DNA of 64,000 nucleotides from the NCBI GenBank assembly GCA_964035795.1, contig OZ038321.1, positions 8,821,446 through 8,885,445 of the forward strand, read 5' to 3'. Position numbers and translations under genes: made by a program. This DNA is from Pterobdella sp. o SKG-2022 (lineage: Eukaryota > Annelida > Clitellata > Hirudinida > Piscicolidae). Below are positions 22,837 to 35,900 of this stretch, one piece after another (the stretch's first letter is position 1; every line of letters begins with the position of its first letter). The notes below the pieces were generated by a model. It ran no database searches and was not told the origin of the DNA. It worked only from the letters and a program-made list of their open reading frames with translations.

Positions 22837-24517
22837 TTAATCAGCTAGAAGTTTTTCAAGCGTGACATGTCTTTTTGAAGGGTCGAGTTGGTTTGGAAAG
22901 TTGATGGGCTGGTTATTGTAATAGTTGTTGAGCTGGGACCTGTTGAGAAATTGATTGTTGATAAAACTGCTGTTTAGTAAAGTTTGATGGTTGTTGTTTT
23001 TGTTGTTGTGTAACACAGCGTGGTGGTGGTTGTTGTTGAGGACTGTGTTGTTATTATTATTAATAATATCTTGATTGTTATTAATGTTGTTGTTCATTTG
23101 TAAATCACCATCGTTATTTTGTTTATTGTTTTTAAACATATACTGTTTGTTGTTTATTATGACGGTGTTATTGTTGACGTTTAAAGAATTCATATTATTA
23201 ATACCATTAATTATAATATTATTATTATTATTAAGAATAATATTGTTATTAGTATCATTATCAGTCCAATCATTAGATTGCTGCTGTTGCTGAGCCAGTT
23301 GTGAGAGGCAGTAAGAAGATTCTTCGTACGTGAGTGTCGAGAGTAGTTGGTAGATTTCGTCGTCGTCTAAGTTATTTAGATCTTCATTTTTTAATGAATT
23401 TATTGGTTGTTGGTGATGTTGTTGATGACTTTGTTGTTGTTGAATTATATTTTGTTTTTGTTTGTTTAAAAGAGATGCATTTTTTTGTTGTATATAAAAA
23501 TCATTTTGCTTTTGAAACTGATTCTGTTGCATTTGGTAGTTATGTTGATATTGAGGTTGATAAATTTGTTTGTGGGGGAAGGAATTATCTACTTTTTGAA
23601 TGAAAAAAGTTTGATGTGTAGATTTTTGTAGGTCTTTTTGTTTGAAGATAAGCTGAGTTTGCATTTGATTTGATGAAACTTGTTGTGGTTGTTGTCTTAT
23701 AGTGTTATCAGCGTATAAAAATTTTTGTTGTGTAGGGCTCATATCATCATTTTTGTGTAGTTGTATGACTTGTTGTAACTGTTGTTGTTTAAATAGTTGT
23801 TGTTTGGTAGATTGTTGTTGTATGTATTGCTGCAACGGTTGCTTTTGTTGTTGCTGCTGTTTTTGTCGTTGTTTGAAAAATGCTTCTGGCATCTGAACCT
23901 GCAACATATTGTTGTCACTCCCTTCAGTTTCTATCAGGTATAAGTTCTGTTGAGGAATGTTGCTGGCCATCTCAATTCTGTTCTGCATCTGGTCTCTGCC
24001 CATAATGTTGCTTAGTATTTTATTCTGCACCATGCTGTTCTGGTTACTGGCACCCTCGCCCATTAATATGACAGAAGGAATAGAGGAATCGCTCAGTTTT
24101 TGAGATGAAATGATATTTTGGTTTAATTCTTGTTTGTTAATGGCAAAATTTTGGGAATCATTTGTTTTTTGCATGTTTGCATTCTGCTCATAGTTTTTCC
24201 AATTTTTATTCAACGAGAGACTTTTCTCATCTTGGGCAATGATGGTGGCCAAATCATCAAAATCTACTGGGTTTATCTCAATGTTCAGTAGAGAAGGATC
24301 TCGACTTGATGGCTCATTAACTTGGTGGTTTTTGAATAGCTCACTTTTAGGCAGATTTTCATTGGTTTCAGGGTTGAAGTGGGTGCTTGGGGGTATGAAG
24401 AAGGATGATGATGGTTGTGATGGTGATGAAAGGGGTTGTGATGATGATGAAAATGACGAAGATGTCCTCAAATAAGCAGTTGATGGTGAGGGAAGGGGTG
24501 TGTTGAGTTCTGCTGAC
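22837..24517 (-). CDS. p160 coactivator last exon: Gln/Asn-rich C-terminus with LEKLL
   Basis: This 1.68-kb terminal exon has a Ser/Pro-rich start, long Gln runs, Asn-rich stretches and a final HVTLEKLLAD before TAA. The terminal LxxLL mirrors the LQQLL end of vertebrate SRC-1a. A second acidic/hydrophobic patch, DDDEIYQLLSTLTYEE, may be an activation helix. The obvious ATG at 24534 is probably not a start. Joining to the upstream exon in phase 2 requires the acceptor GGGCAG just after it, giving QER-SAELNTPLPSP. An acceptor 5' of that ATG would give a stop in the required phase. Confidence 0.85.
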
Positions 24518-27500
24518 CTGCCCAATGCATCCATTTTAACTGCATCAAATTAAAGAAAAAAATTATGAGTTTCTATACATTACTATTATTCTTGATATTA
24601 ATACAATTTTGATTATTTATTGATATTATTATATAAAAACAAAGTTATCAAGGCTTTATGAAATTATATAATAAATTAATTTTAGAAACAATCAGGGTAA
24701 CAGACTTGAATTATTATTGCACCTCTCCTGCAAAACCTCCTTCAGAGCATTTTTAGCGCTGATGCTTTTCTTTTGCGACGTCAACTTGCCTTCATCGTTC
24801 CTGCAATACAACCATAAGTACCATCATCATCATTAATTTTGCTTGCATGTTCCTTAGTGCAATTAAGGAACACACCCAATCTTTACTACCAGGCTGTTAA
24901 GCCTGGATCCTTGAATGTTTCTTTTGCTAATAAAGACCTTGTAATAGGGAACTGACTTGATGAGAGCAGACTGATGAAGTAGTCATTGCGGGTTCCCGAT
25001 GAATATTCTTTTAAAAATTATGTAACTCCAAAAATTTATCCAAAAAAAATGCTTAGATGCACACCCTTCACAAGAGTATCTTAACACCAGGATACTATGT
25101 TGAATAGTTTAAATCCAACCTAGGCCACTCACAATTATCAAGTATTTCTCATGTCGAGTATGGAGCTGAAATAAACGAAACTTATCACTCAACTACAGAC
25201 CTTTTATTTCCTGTTATGGCCTGCATAACAGTAGAGGCAGTAGTGCACACCGGTATTTTAACACCATTGTCATCTGACTTAGTCAAATAATCTGTTAGTG
25301 GACTACCTCACTTACTGAAAAATGTGAAACAGTACAACCCAATGAAAAAATCAAAACTTATTATGATCGAAATTATTATTGTCGTTTTCCTCATCATTGC
25401 CTTTTGCATCATAACCATCATCAGCGTTAACATCACCATCATCATCCGGCGTTTCATGCTCCAATAAGAAATAAGCGGTACAGGTTATTAATAATATAGA
25501 TATAAAATTTGATTTTCATCCATTGCAAAATGATGTTAAACTTTAAAATGATAAAGTAAAACTGTTAAAAAATTAACATTAAAAATTTTATAGGTTAATG
25601 TTGATAATATTACTTACTTTTTCTGATTTTGTGAAGAAATTTTTGAAGAAAGTTTCTGAAATGATTGAATGAAAACATATATTATATGAAAAATAATTCA
25701 CTCATAAATACTAAAATAGTAACGGCAACAAAACTTGAAAGGCAACAATTACTGAACAGTAAGTATTGTTACGTGAAAGCACGCAGTTGTTCGTTCCAAG
25801 TCTCACTTGAAAATTTTAGACTAAAAGTCTGATACTTTCAAATAAAAATATTCAGTGCTCAGTAATTTTTTATATATTCCTTTGGTTTAAAAATTCATTA
25901 AAAAATATTAACAACATAAATAATAATACAATAATATCAAATGATATTGTTACTGTTAAGAAAACTACTTTGATAGTGGGAGTGGAGGCGTTTGAAGTCG
26001 AATTGATAGCTGGTATGTTTGAAGAGCTCTTGATAACGCCGTGACTCTCGGCGACAGTTTCATCTTTATTATTCATCTTTATATTACTGTTTCTGTTAGC
26101 ATTTTTTCTGCTATGCTTATTACTATCTAAAAGTTTTTTATTATTTTTTGTATCGTCATTTTTATTTATTTTATTATTCCTATTATTAATTCTTTGTCTT
26201 GTCGAAGGCCTCCTTGTGAGCTTATCGGCTTTATGATCTCTCTTGTCTTCGTTATTTAGTTCCGATATGTCCACTGGCTTTTTATCATTATCATTATTTG
26301 TTAATGTATTCCTATCTGTATTATTACTATTTCCTTCGTTTACTTTACTGTTTGATGACGGAGAGATAGATATATTACCACTAGTATTATTATTATTATT
26401 GTTATTATTATTAGTAGTAGTAGTAGTATTAGTATCATTTATAGTAGTATTGACATTGTTAACATTGATAATATTGTGAATATCGTTACTATTAGTAGGA
26501 ATCAAGATATTGTTATCATTAATATTGGTGTTATTATGGTAGGGTACATTAGCGTGATAAAGAGAGGTGTTTTTATTCTGGATGTTTTTGAAAGCATGTA
26601 AAGCTTGCAAAGAACCGGGAACTGCTGGAAAAAAAATTGAAAAATAATATTATTAATATTATTAGTATTGATAATAAATATATTAATGATAATAAAAGAA
26701 AATGAAATCTTAGATAGAGAATATAATGATTAAATATATCAAAAATATTATAAGAATAAGGATAGAGAAGTTGAAGTGATAATAAAAACAAAAAGAAAAT
26801 AAAAAAAAAATACCGGTGATGCTGGAAAATTGCTGGGAGGTGATGAAACTAAAAGGTGATTTGACGTTGTTTGATGGTGATTTGCATTCTGCCTTTTTCT
26901 CTCTCTCCCTACTGGTCAGATGTTGCAGGTTTCTACCACTATTTAACAACTGACCCAGAGTTAGAGGTGATGAAGCTGGCTGCATGGGGTGTTGTTCTAA
27001 TATTAACAAAAAACTCATTAGTAAATATCAGCACATAATGAGAAGAGATACTGTAAATCCAGCAAGCACCTGAGACATGTTGTAATTAGAGAAAAAATTA
27101 CGACTAAAAAAACATGATCTCAAATAGTGTGCAATGTGGTTAGGAAAATGACTCAGACTTGAAATAGCTAAAGACCCTAGAGAGTGGAAAAGATTCAACA
27201 TAAACCCCCATCCAACCCATGGAAACAGACGTAAAACAATGATGATTCAAGACTGAGCTTTAATGACTGCTGACCAAGACTAAAATCCAACTTAAAAATT
27301 AATTGAATTCAACACCAATCTTTCCCACACCTAGACAATTCGCTATACATCACAAGTAAATATAATAGTTATAATATCAACTACAACCACTAATAATAAG
27401 CTAACAGGAGCCACAACGTTGGGAGCCAGGTCGTTCATGAGGTCTTTGAAACGTTTCAATGATTTTTCAGACTCCTGAGGGTTTAGCATTATAATATATT

Positions 27501-30500
27501 ATTTCATCTTAAATGGTTATTCAACATTAATTTGAATTTTAAAGTAAAATGTTACTACACCGACGAAATTGAGAAGGTAAAAGTTTTGATATGAAACATT
27601 ATAGCAGATAAGATGTTAAGTTCCTTGAAAAAATGTAAACAAAGCTGCCGTTACTTCAAAGGAAATAAATGACCTAAGAAGTTGGTGTAGGACAAAAAAA
27701 TAAATATTTTCAAACTAATTTTTCTCATGCCCGGAAATATAGAAAAACAGTTCAATGATAATTGTGTACAAATTATGGAAGAATTGAGTTGAAAACACAT
27801 CATGAAAGTTTTGGAGATCGGGTTGAAAGAAATGATTAACATCAATGAAAATTCACTCGGTTTCAACTCAATCCCAATAGATGCATTGTTTGTGGTGAGA
27901 AAGAAATGAAATAAGTGTTCATGGTCAATGACCATGAACGGTGGATGATGATAATATTCAATAAAAATAAAGAACATATAATAATATCATTTTTGAACTT
28001 TTGACAATAAAAATCTATATAAAAGTTCAAGTTCCCTGTTTTAAAATCAAACTATTTTAATGAAATTGTAATTTTAGATTTAAAAAGAGATTTATTGAAT
28101 AGGCCGGAAAGAAGCATCGACGTTGAAATAATAAGTGTTATTTTGAGAATTCATTTCCTTTATAAAACAAATATTTAAAGAGGGTGAAAAACTAATAAGT
28201 AATTCTATTTTTTGATTCGATAATATTAATAATTTTCTTTCCAAAAAGATTGAGATTATTAAATGAATAAAAATGAATATTTCAGTAAAATGATCAAAGT
28301 ATTAGCCTAGAAACAATTTGATGAATTAAGCGCTATGATTTGCTAGTTTAGTAATGCCCGAAGCTACGATTTTCTAAAAAATGAACCAGTGTTTAATTTT
28401 GTCGAAAATATTAAAACCCAAAAATTAAATATAGAAGACTTTTAAAATTAAGAAATAATAATGAACACGAACATTGGAATTTTCATTGATACAAGCGCCC
28501 ACGGACAAATTCCTATTGAGCGCTGGTCTGCTGATTGGATTGAGGGGCAACTGGAGGCTAGATGTCTGCATGGTGGAATACGGCGTTGAAGGTGACGTAA
28601 AAGTTGTGTTTTGTTGCTTGTGCGTTACTGTCATGAGACTGGTTCGTGGGGTGTTGAGGTTGGAGGGTATGAGAGGAGCGGAGGGTGGCTTGGGAGGTGG
28701 TGAAGGACTACTTGATGAGTCTGAGCCTGGAGATGTGTGGTACTTTGGCAAGCTTTTGACTGTTGAGAAATCGTTTAAATACAATCATTCGAAAGTAAGA
28801 CCTTGAATTCTTATTATAATCAAAAATTAAGTTTTTGATACGGCGTACTGGAACGCTAAAATGAAATAAGAGCACTGTAAGTATTAAAAACGTTCTCTTC
28901 ACTGAGTTATTATTTTACATTCATTCATTATTTTTATTATTATTGTTTTATGAAACCACCTTGTGAAGATGAAGAGGCAGGGATAGGTGTGTTGAGGTCA
29001 TTGTTGATGAGAAGGTCAATCTCCAATGAAGAGAGATCACTGGCCATAATGGCGTGCTCCATCAGAGATAAGGAGTCCTCAAACGTGTCACCCAGGTCTG
29101 CATCTGCTGCCACCTAACGATGAAAGGCAATAATAACGTCAAGTTACTTCAGATAAAAAACATTAAGTAATAAAATTATAAAAAAGTCAACATTTTTATA
29201 AAGTTTTTACAAAACACAATAAAATGTATAGTTCTCATGCCATTGATTCAGAAATTTCAAGAAAACAAGTGAAGTTCAACAAAAGTGGATATAATGCATT
29301 TATTGATTTAATTATCTATTTACGTAACACCAACATTTAAAAATGGTACTTACAATAGATTTAAAGATGTTTTCGAAGTCCAAGTCATTATCATCATTTA
29401 GGAAACTCTTCAAGTCATCATTAAGGTTATCCTTGTTTGTATCAAAAATGTCCTCATAGAGCTCGTTACAACTCTTATCATTAGATATTGGGGCAGATTG
29501 AGGTGTGTTTTGGGGGGATAGTTTAAGATCCGATGGCTTAGGTGAAGGCGTGGTGCGTTTGAAGCCTGTCATTTGATGCGTGGGCAGTGTGGTGAGTCTG
29601 CAAGGAGACACAATGTTTTGAGGAGTGGGTTGAGTTGAAAGAAGTTCTTTCAATAGTTTACAATTGTTTTTCATAGTGAGAGTTCGTTTCCCTTCAGGTC
29701 CCTGAGGGCTTTTAAGCGTTGGTGACAATGCATCCATGATGATAGACGGTATGCCATCCACACCAGACATCAGTATGGATAACTTACTCTCATTTATTGA
29801 CCCTTTGCTCATGAGAGCTTCAATCGGGTTGTTTTTGTTTGATAAGCTTGACAATAAATCCGAACTGTTTTCCCGTTTGATGGCTGATGATGCTTTATTG
29901 TTTCCTTGTGATTGTGGTAATGGCAGGGATATCGTTAAGAAACTGTTTTGTTTTTTGCTGTCTGATGAGGTGATCTCCTGCATGATTATAAGTTATTTAT
30001 TATCCTTATTATACTTATAATATTTTTTTTTATCATTATTATTATACCTTTATGTTGTTATTATTATTATTATGCTTTGAAGAAGGCCAAGGTAAAGGCA
30101 AAGGCTAAGGGAGTAAACCCCCACAGATAAACCCGGAGAGATACGCCCATTAGGTCTTGTCAGGTGATTTAGAAGAGGTTAACTTCAAAAAAAAATCTGC
30201 GGCACTTTTGTATCCAATGATGTTAACTTTTTTTTTTTGGACAAATACAACTGTGCGGAGCGAGTGGGATTGGTTAAGTGCAAAGCCTTTCCTCCCTATA
30301 AAAAGCATCAGGCACATGCACTGCTTTTAAGCATGTGTTATGGCTGGCTGTAGCCTTAAACGGCACCTTTTTCTTTATTATGCTTATAATATTTTGTTCT
30401 TGAAATTCTCAACTTTAATATTTTTTTGAAAATCATACTAAAATAATGCACTTTTCAGAAACACTTGTTTAAAAAAAATAATTTTCGATAAGTTTAACAT

Positions 30501-32306
30501 ATTGAATATTTGATATAGCACAGTTTAAAAACTGTATTTGCTGCAAAGGTGCTCATGAATGGTGGAGGGATTATTCAAGCTAGTTCTGATGTGTGTGAAA
30601 AATTGATAAAGCTAGTGCAATTGAGTTACCACAGATAAAGGCTATATTTAGGTTAGTGGAAAACCCTTTTAGCATTTTTTGCAGCAAAAGAAACGTTGAA
30701 AGTCGAAAAAACAGTTCAACATTTCAATATGGCACGGAGTAAAAATGAAGTGAAAGATTTCCCTAAAGATATGTTTACAATTTTTACTATAAATATTATC
30801 CATATGCATATAAACACGATGTTAATATTTATAAAGAAATAAATAAATATTTTATGTATACTTCAAACTCTTACCAATGAAGTATGGTTTGAAGTGGTAG
30901 AAAGAAGAGAAGAAAAGATGTCTGCTTTTGATGATGGCAGTTCATCTTCGTTGGATGATTTCAATAAAGCCTGTTGTGAGTTTCACAATTATAATGTGAT
31001 CTAGGTAATATTGAATTATTTCANNNNNNNNNNNNNNNNNNNNNNNNNNNNNNNNNNNNNNNNNNNNNNNNNNNNNNNNNNNNNNNNNNNNNNNNNNNNN
31101 NNNNNNNNNNNNNNNNNNNNNNNNNNNNNNNNNNNNNNNNNNNNNNNNNNNNNNNNNNNNNNNNNNNNNNNNNNNNNNNNNNNNNNNNNNNNNNNNNNNN
31201 NNNNNNNNNNNNNNNNNNNNNNNAAGTTGGGACCAATGATTGCTTGTATGAGACCTTTTTCAGCTGAGCCTGACAATTCATCCACTGTGTCACACATCCT
31301 GGGTGCATGGGTGTGTGGGTGTGCAGTTTTTAATGTGGTTGAAAAGTAACAAAAATAATAACATTACTATTATTATCCTAATTATCATTATTCTTAAATA
31401 AATGTTGATAATAATATAAGCAAGAAAACGCTGTATAAAAGTTCATTTGAATGCACGAAGCTTTTTGGTATTAACAAGACATCACCCTCAGTTTCTAAGA
31501 AAATTATTGAATATATAAATTATTAAATAAATTATTGATAAAAAGGTATTTTTTGATTAAAAAATAATGAAGTAATGTTAGTAAAATTACAATATATAAT
31601 GAGCTTCATTGAAAACTCGATACAGCTAATTATCTTAATAGAACTAAGTGATAAAGATTTTTCAACTATTTAATTAAAACATTTTCACAATTGAATAGAT
31701 TGATTAGAATATCAATTTGTCTATATATTCCACCTTCTCACCATTAAATAACTCACCTCACTATAGAATGTGTTGACATGATAAACTCTGGTTTGTTATT
31801 ACTGGAGTTGGAAAAAAGCTTGCTTTTGGTCTGAACAAATGCATATTTGCCAGGCATAATCTGGAAACGATACACCCCACTCATGTTCGTGCCATTCTTT
31901 ATCACTTTTGTGAGATCATCATTTCAATTCATTATATTTAGACATAATTTTATGAAGTTTTTAAAAAAATATATTTTAAAATTTCATCATTTTTAACATT
32001 AATAAACTAAAACTGATGAGCAATAGTAGAAACCTTCAGTGTGGTGCTGCCTCAACCTATTGAGATCCTGTTCATTGCAGAACTCAAGCACATTCTTGCC
32101 TACAAGATCTCGTGTTGAAGTGGTGTTGAGAACAGCTTTCAGGAAAGCTTCTAGACCTCTGCATTTTGGTATAAGGGGTTAGAAGAAAGTTTATCATGTG
32201 ATAAGATATCCATTATTATGATCATTGGTATGATGGTAATAATGTAATCTTATGATAATCTTTCGTGGTTTAATTAAATTGAATTAACACAAGGTGCCTA
32301 GATCAA

Positions 32307-32355
<49 letters not shown>

Positions 32356-32835
32356 GTCTATCTAGAAGCCAGGCAAACATTGAAAGCTCAAAAACCATGC
32401 TAAAGCATAGACGTCTTGAATAGTTTGGTCATGTTTGAACAAGGAAAGCTGCCTTGTGAAGAAAATTAAAGATTGTGAACAGTTGTAAGGAAGATAAAGA
32501 CAAAGATAGCGTAAATTCACGAATGCGAATTTATGAAGTCTAAATAAAACTAAAGAAAAGCTCAAAAAAATGAAAGGAAAATAGGAGTGAATTCTGACTC
32601 AATAAGCATTTTTTGATCAAAACTGCACTAGAAAATCACAAGAGGCTATAGCATACAAATGAATTACACAAAACATTTGTCAATTTTGTGGAGAACACTT
32701 GGAAAGGTAAGGAATGACTAATCAAACAAAAAATGTCTAAGCATATTTTCATACTCTTTCTGTGCTTACCTATAAATGGAAGAATGTATTTGAGTGACCT
32801 ATCTGAAATCTTTATTTTTATCTCTATCTATCTAA

Positions 32836-32927
<92 letters not shown>

Positions 32928-35900
32928 TTATCTGTCTGTCTATCCATCTATCTATGTGATCTTTATATTTATAAGTAGTAACCTGGGATCACAGTTCAAG
33001 ATTCTGCCTTGTAGATCTTGCTTAATAGTGAACTGATATTGACCAAGACTAAAAGCTGAGGGCACTCCCTTATAAATGAATAATCAATAAAACGGTACAC
33101 AAGAGGATTAATAACTAACCAGTTTATCTTCAAAATCAAAGCAATAATGGTAATTATTACTATTATTATTATGAATGTTTTCTTCATACTATTACAACAA
33201 AAATAATAAATATCATCATCAACCTTATATTAATATTTTAATTGTTATCATTATTGTTATTAGACAACCTTATCTAGTGAAAAAATGTCTCCAATCCTTT
33301 GAGCTATACACACCAGGTACGAGTTTTCTGAAGCTATTATGTGTATTCAAACAATTAAAACTATATTTTTAAAATGAAATAGTTAATAATATATTACGAG
33401 AATAGTAATCATTTTCCAAGCACTCATTTTATAGTTAATTTTCCTTTAACAATGGCTAGGCTTATTGAAAAAGTTTTTGAATGGCTCATTACAGCCAGAT
33501 GCTTTAAATCATATGGTAGCATAAAAACAAGATTAAAAATTATCATCATCATAAAAATAATAATATCGAGAATGAAAAAATAATATAGATTAAATAATGA
33601 CCATCGTAAAAATATGAGTACTTAAATGGAATACCTTTGGAAAGCCTTCATGATAAACAATTCATATTGATATTTAAAAAACCTTCCTAAATAATCATCA
33701 CATTCATGGGGTCAGATGGCTTGAAACTGAGATTTGCCCACAAAAAAATGGATTTATCAAAATAAAAACAATTATTTTAAACAGAATAATATGTAAAAAT
33801 AATTTTTTTATCACTAAATAGTATTTGTAACATGTTATTCTAAACATTAATAATGATAATGTCAAAAAAGCTAACCTAAATTGAAATGAGACATATATTT
33901 TTAAGAAATTTAATTTTCCAGAAGGAATCAATACATATATTCTATTGAACCTTAACTCAAACAATTTAGAGTTTATTTTCGAATTTTTCACTCAGTTTAA
34001 AAAGAATTTTTTAGAAAATACACTAAATCCTTTTCAAAATTTTTGACTATATTCCATAAATAAATAAATCAAAAAAAAACAAATGGATTCACTTCATGAA
34101 ACAGGGTTCGTTATTTTATAGAATCTGTAAAACACTTCATACTATTTGTAAAACTCCTTAGTTAAAATTTTCAGCTTACAGAACATCTTTGAAAACACTA
34201 GTGAAATATTTCAAAACCCCCAAAAAGAAAGAACGTTATTTATTTTTGATTTATTAAGTGAAAATTATTTTCTTGGCAAAATAATTTATTTAAAAATCAT
34301 TTTTTTATTTATCATTATAAGATTTTTTTTTTCACATAATAACATTTACATATTTCTAGAAATAACTGTTTTAATAAGTATCTAAAAAAGATAAACTCTT
34401 TACTACTTTATTACTTAGCTTAAGTTTAAGTATATTATTTATAAGTATTACTTCGGAGAAAATAATATATTACATTAAGTTATGAATAATTTAATTTGAA
34501 AAAATTATTTTATTGATTTCTAGTATGACAAAAAATAAATAAAATAAATTATGTTTCTTAAGTTTTAAAAAAATTATCATAATTTATTATTTACTAATTG
34601 TTTCTTAAGACCATAATATATTTTAATACTATAATCATCAAACTATGCACAAGTAAAAAAAAAATATATATTTCTTCCATTGTACTACTCTTATTTTATT
34701 TTACTATGTAAACATATTTTTACTCTTTAATAATAATTTACTATTTAATAATATTTTACTTTTTAATACTTTTTCAATCTTCAATAATATCTTACTTCTT
34801 AATAATATTTCACTTTTTAATAATATTTTATTTTTTGTTTTAACCTTTTTTTTGTTTTAGCATAAAATTTAAATTGTATTAAATGCAAACAACATAATAA
34901 CAAAATTTTTATAAATTTTAAAAGTTCGCATATTCATAAAATTATTCTCCCAAAATTTTTTCTTTTATTTTATCCTTTTTTTTAATATTTTTTAGTTGAG
35001 AGATGGGGTTTTTTTTGGTTGATGTTTGGATGAGAGGGTTGGACTTTTCTTTAACTTTTTCGATTCTTCTTTTTTCCCATTAATTGATGGTTGATAGTAA
35101 AGGTTGGCGAAAATGTTAGAAATTTTGTGGGCATATTTTTATGAAAAATGTGAACTTTTCAATTTTATAAACACTTTGTTTGAAATGTTATTTTAAAAAA
35201 TTATATACATATATATATATAATTATATTATTATTCTATATTATTAGAATATTATATTATAATTATTATATTATAATATTGTTGTTGCTATATTATATTA
35301 TCTTTGTTATATTATGTTATTATTCTCATACTATATTATTATTGTTATTATATTATTAGTATATTGCATTATTATTATTATATTATTTTATCATTATTTT
35401 TTCATATTATATTTTTTCAGTTTTATATTATATTATGTTGTAATATTATTATTATATCATATAAACCAGCCAGTTTCGTTCGGAAAACCGATTACTCAAA
35501 TATGAAAAGGGTGGGAAGGGCTCTTCAGCCTTGGTTGGCAGCCTTCCTCGAGATGGTATCTTTATAAAAATACCGGTGGTTGTGCAACCTTAAAATCATT
35601 AAAAACTACCCTCTGATATCGCTGCCTTGTGGTTTAGCTTCTCGTTAAGAGCAAAGGCTAAGGGAGTAAACCCTATCCCAAATCAGGAGTAGAGCCCCTT
35701 AGGTGGTTAGATAATGCATTAGCTCGTCTCTTCGGCAGCTCCTGCATCCAGACTAGCTTCCAGCTGTTTTGACCCAGTTTTGCCGCTGACTCAAGCTTGT
35801 CTGGACGATAGAGTGAGGTCGGTGCTGCGCAAGCCTTTTTCACTGAAATCTCATTACAGCGCAGGTCATGGCAACAAAGACCATTTAATTTACCAAGCCC

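Noticed and set aside
25380..25455. Acidic stretch HETPDDDGDVNADDGYD as a coactivator exon
   Set aside because: Required entry phase (2) does not match its frame, the acceptor is poor, and the flanking exons 25655-25618 and 24800-24723 join directly in phase.
32309..32955. CRISPR-like array in the tetranucleotide region
   Set aside because: Simple CTAT microsatellites in an animal intron. No spacers or direct-repeat structure.
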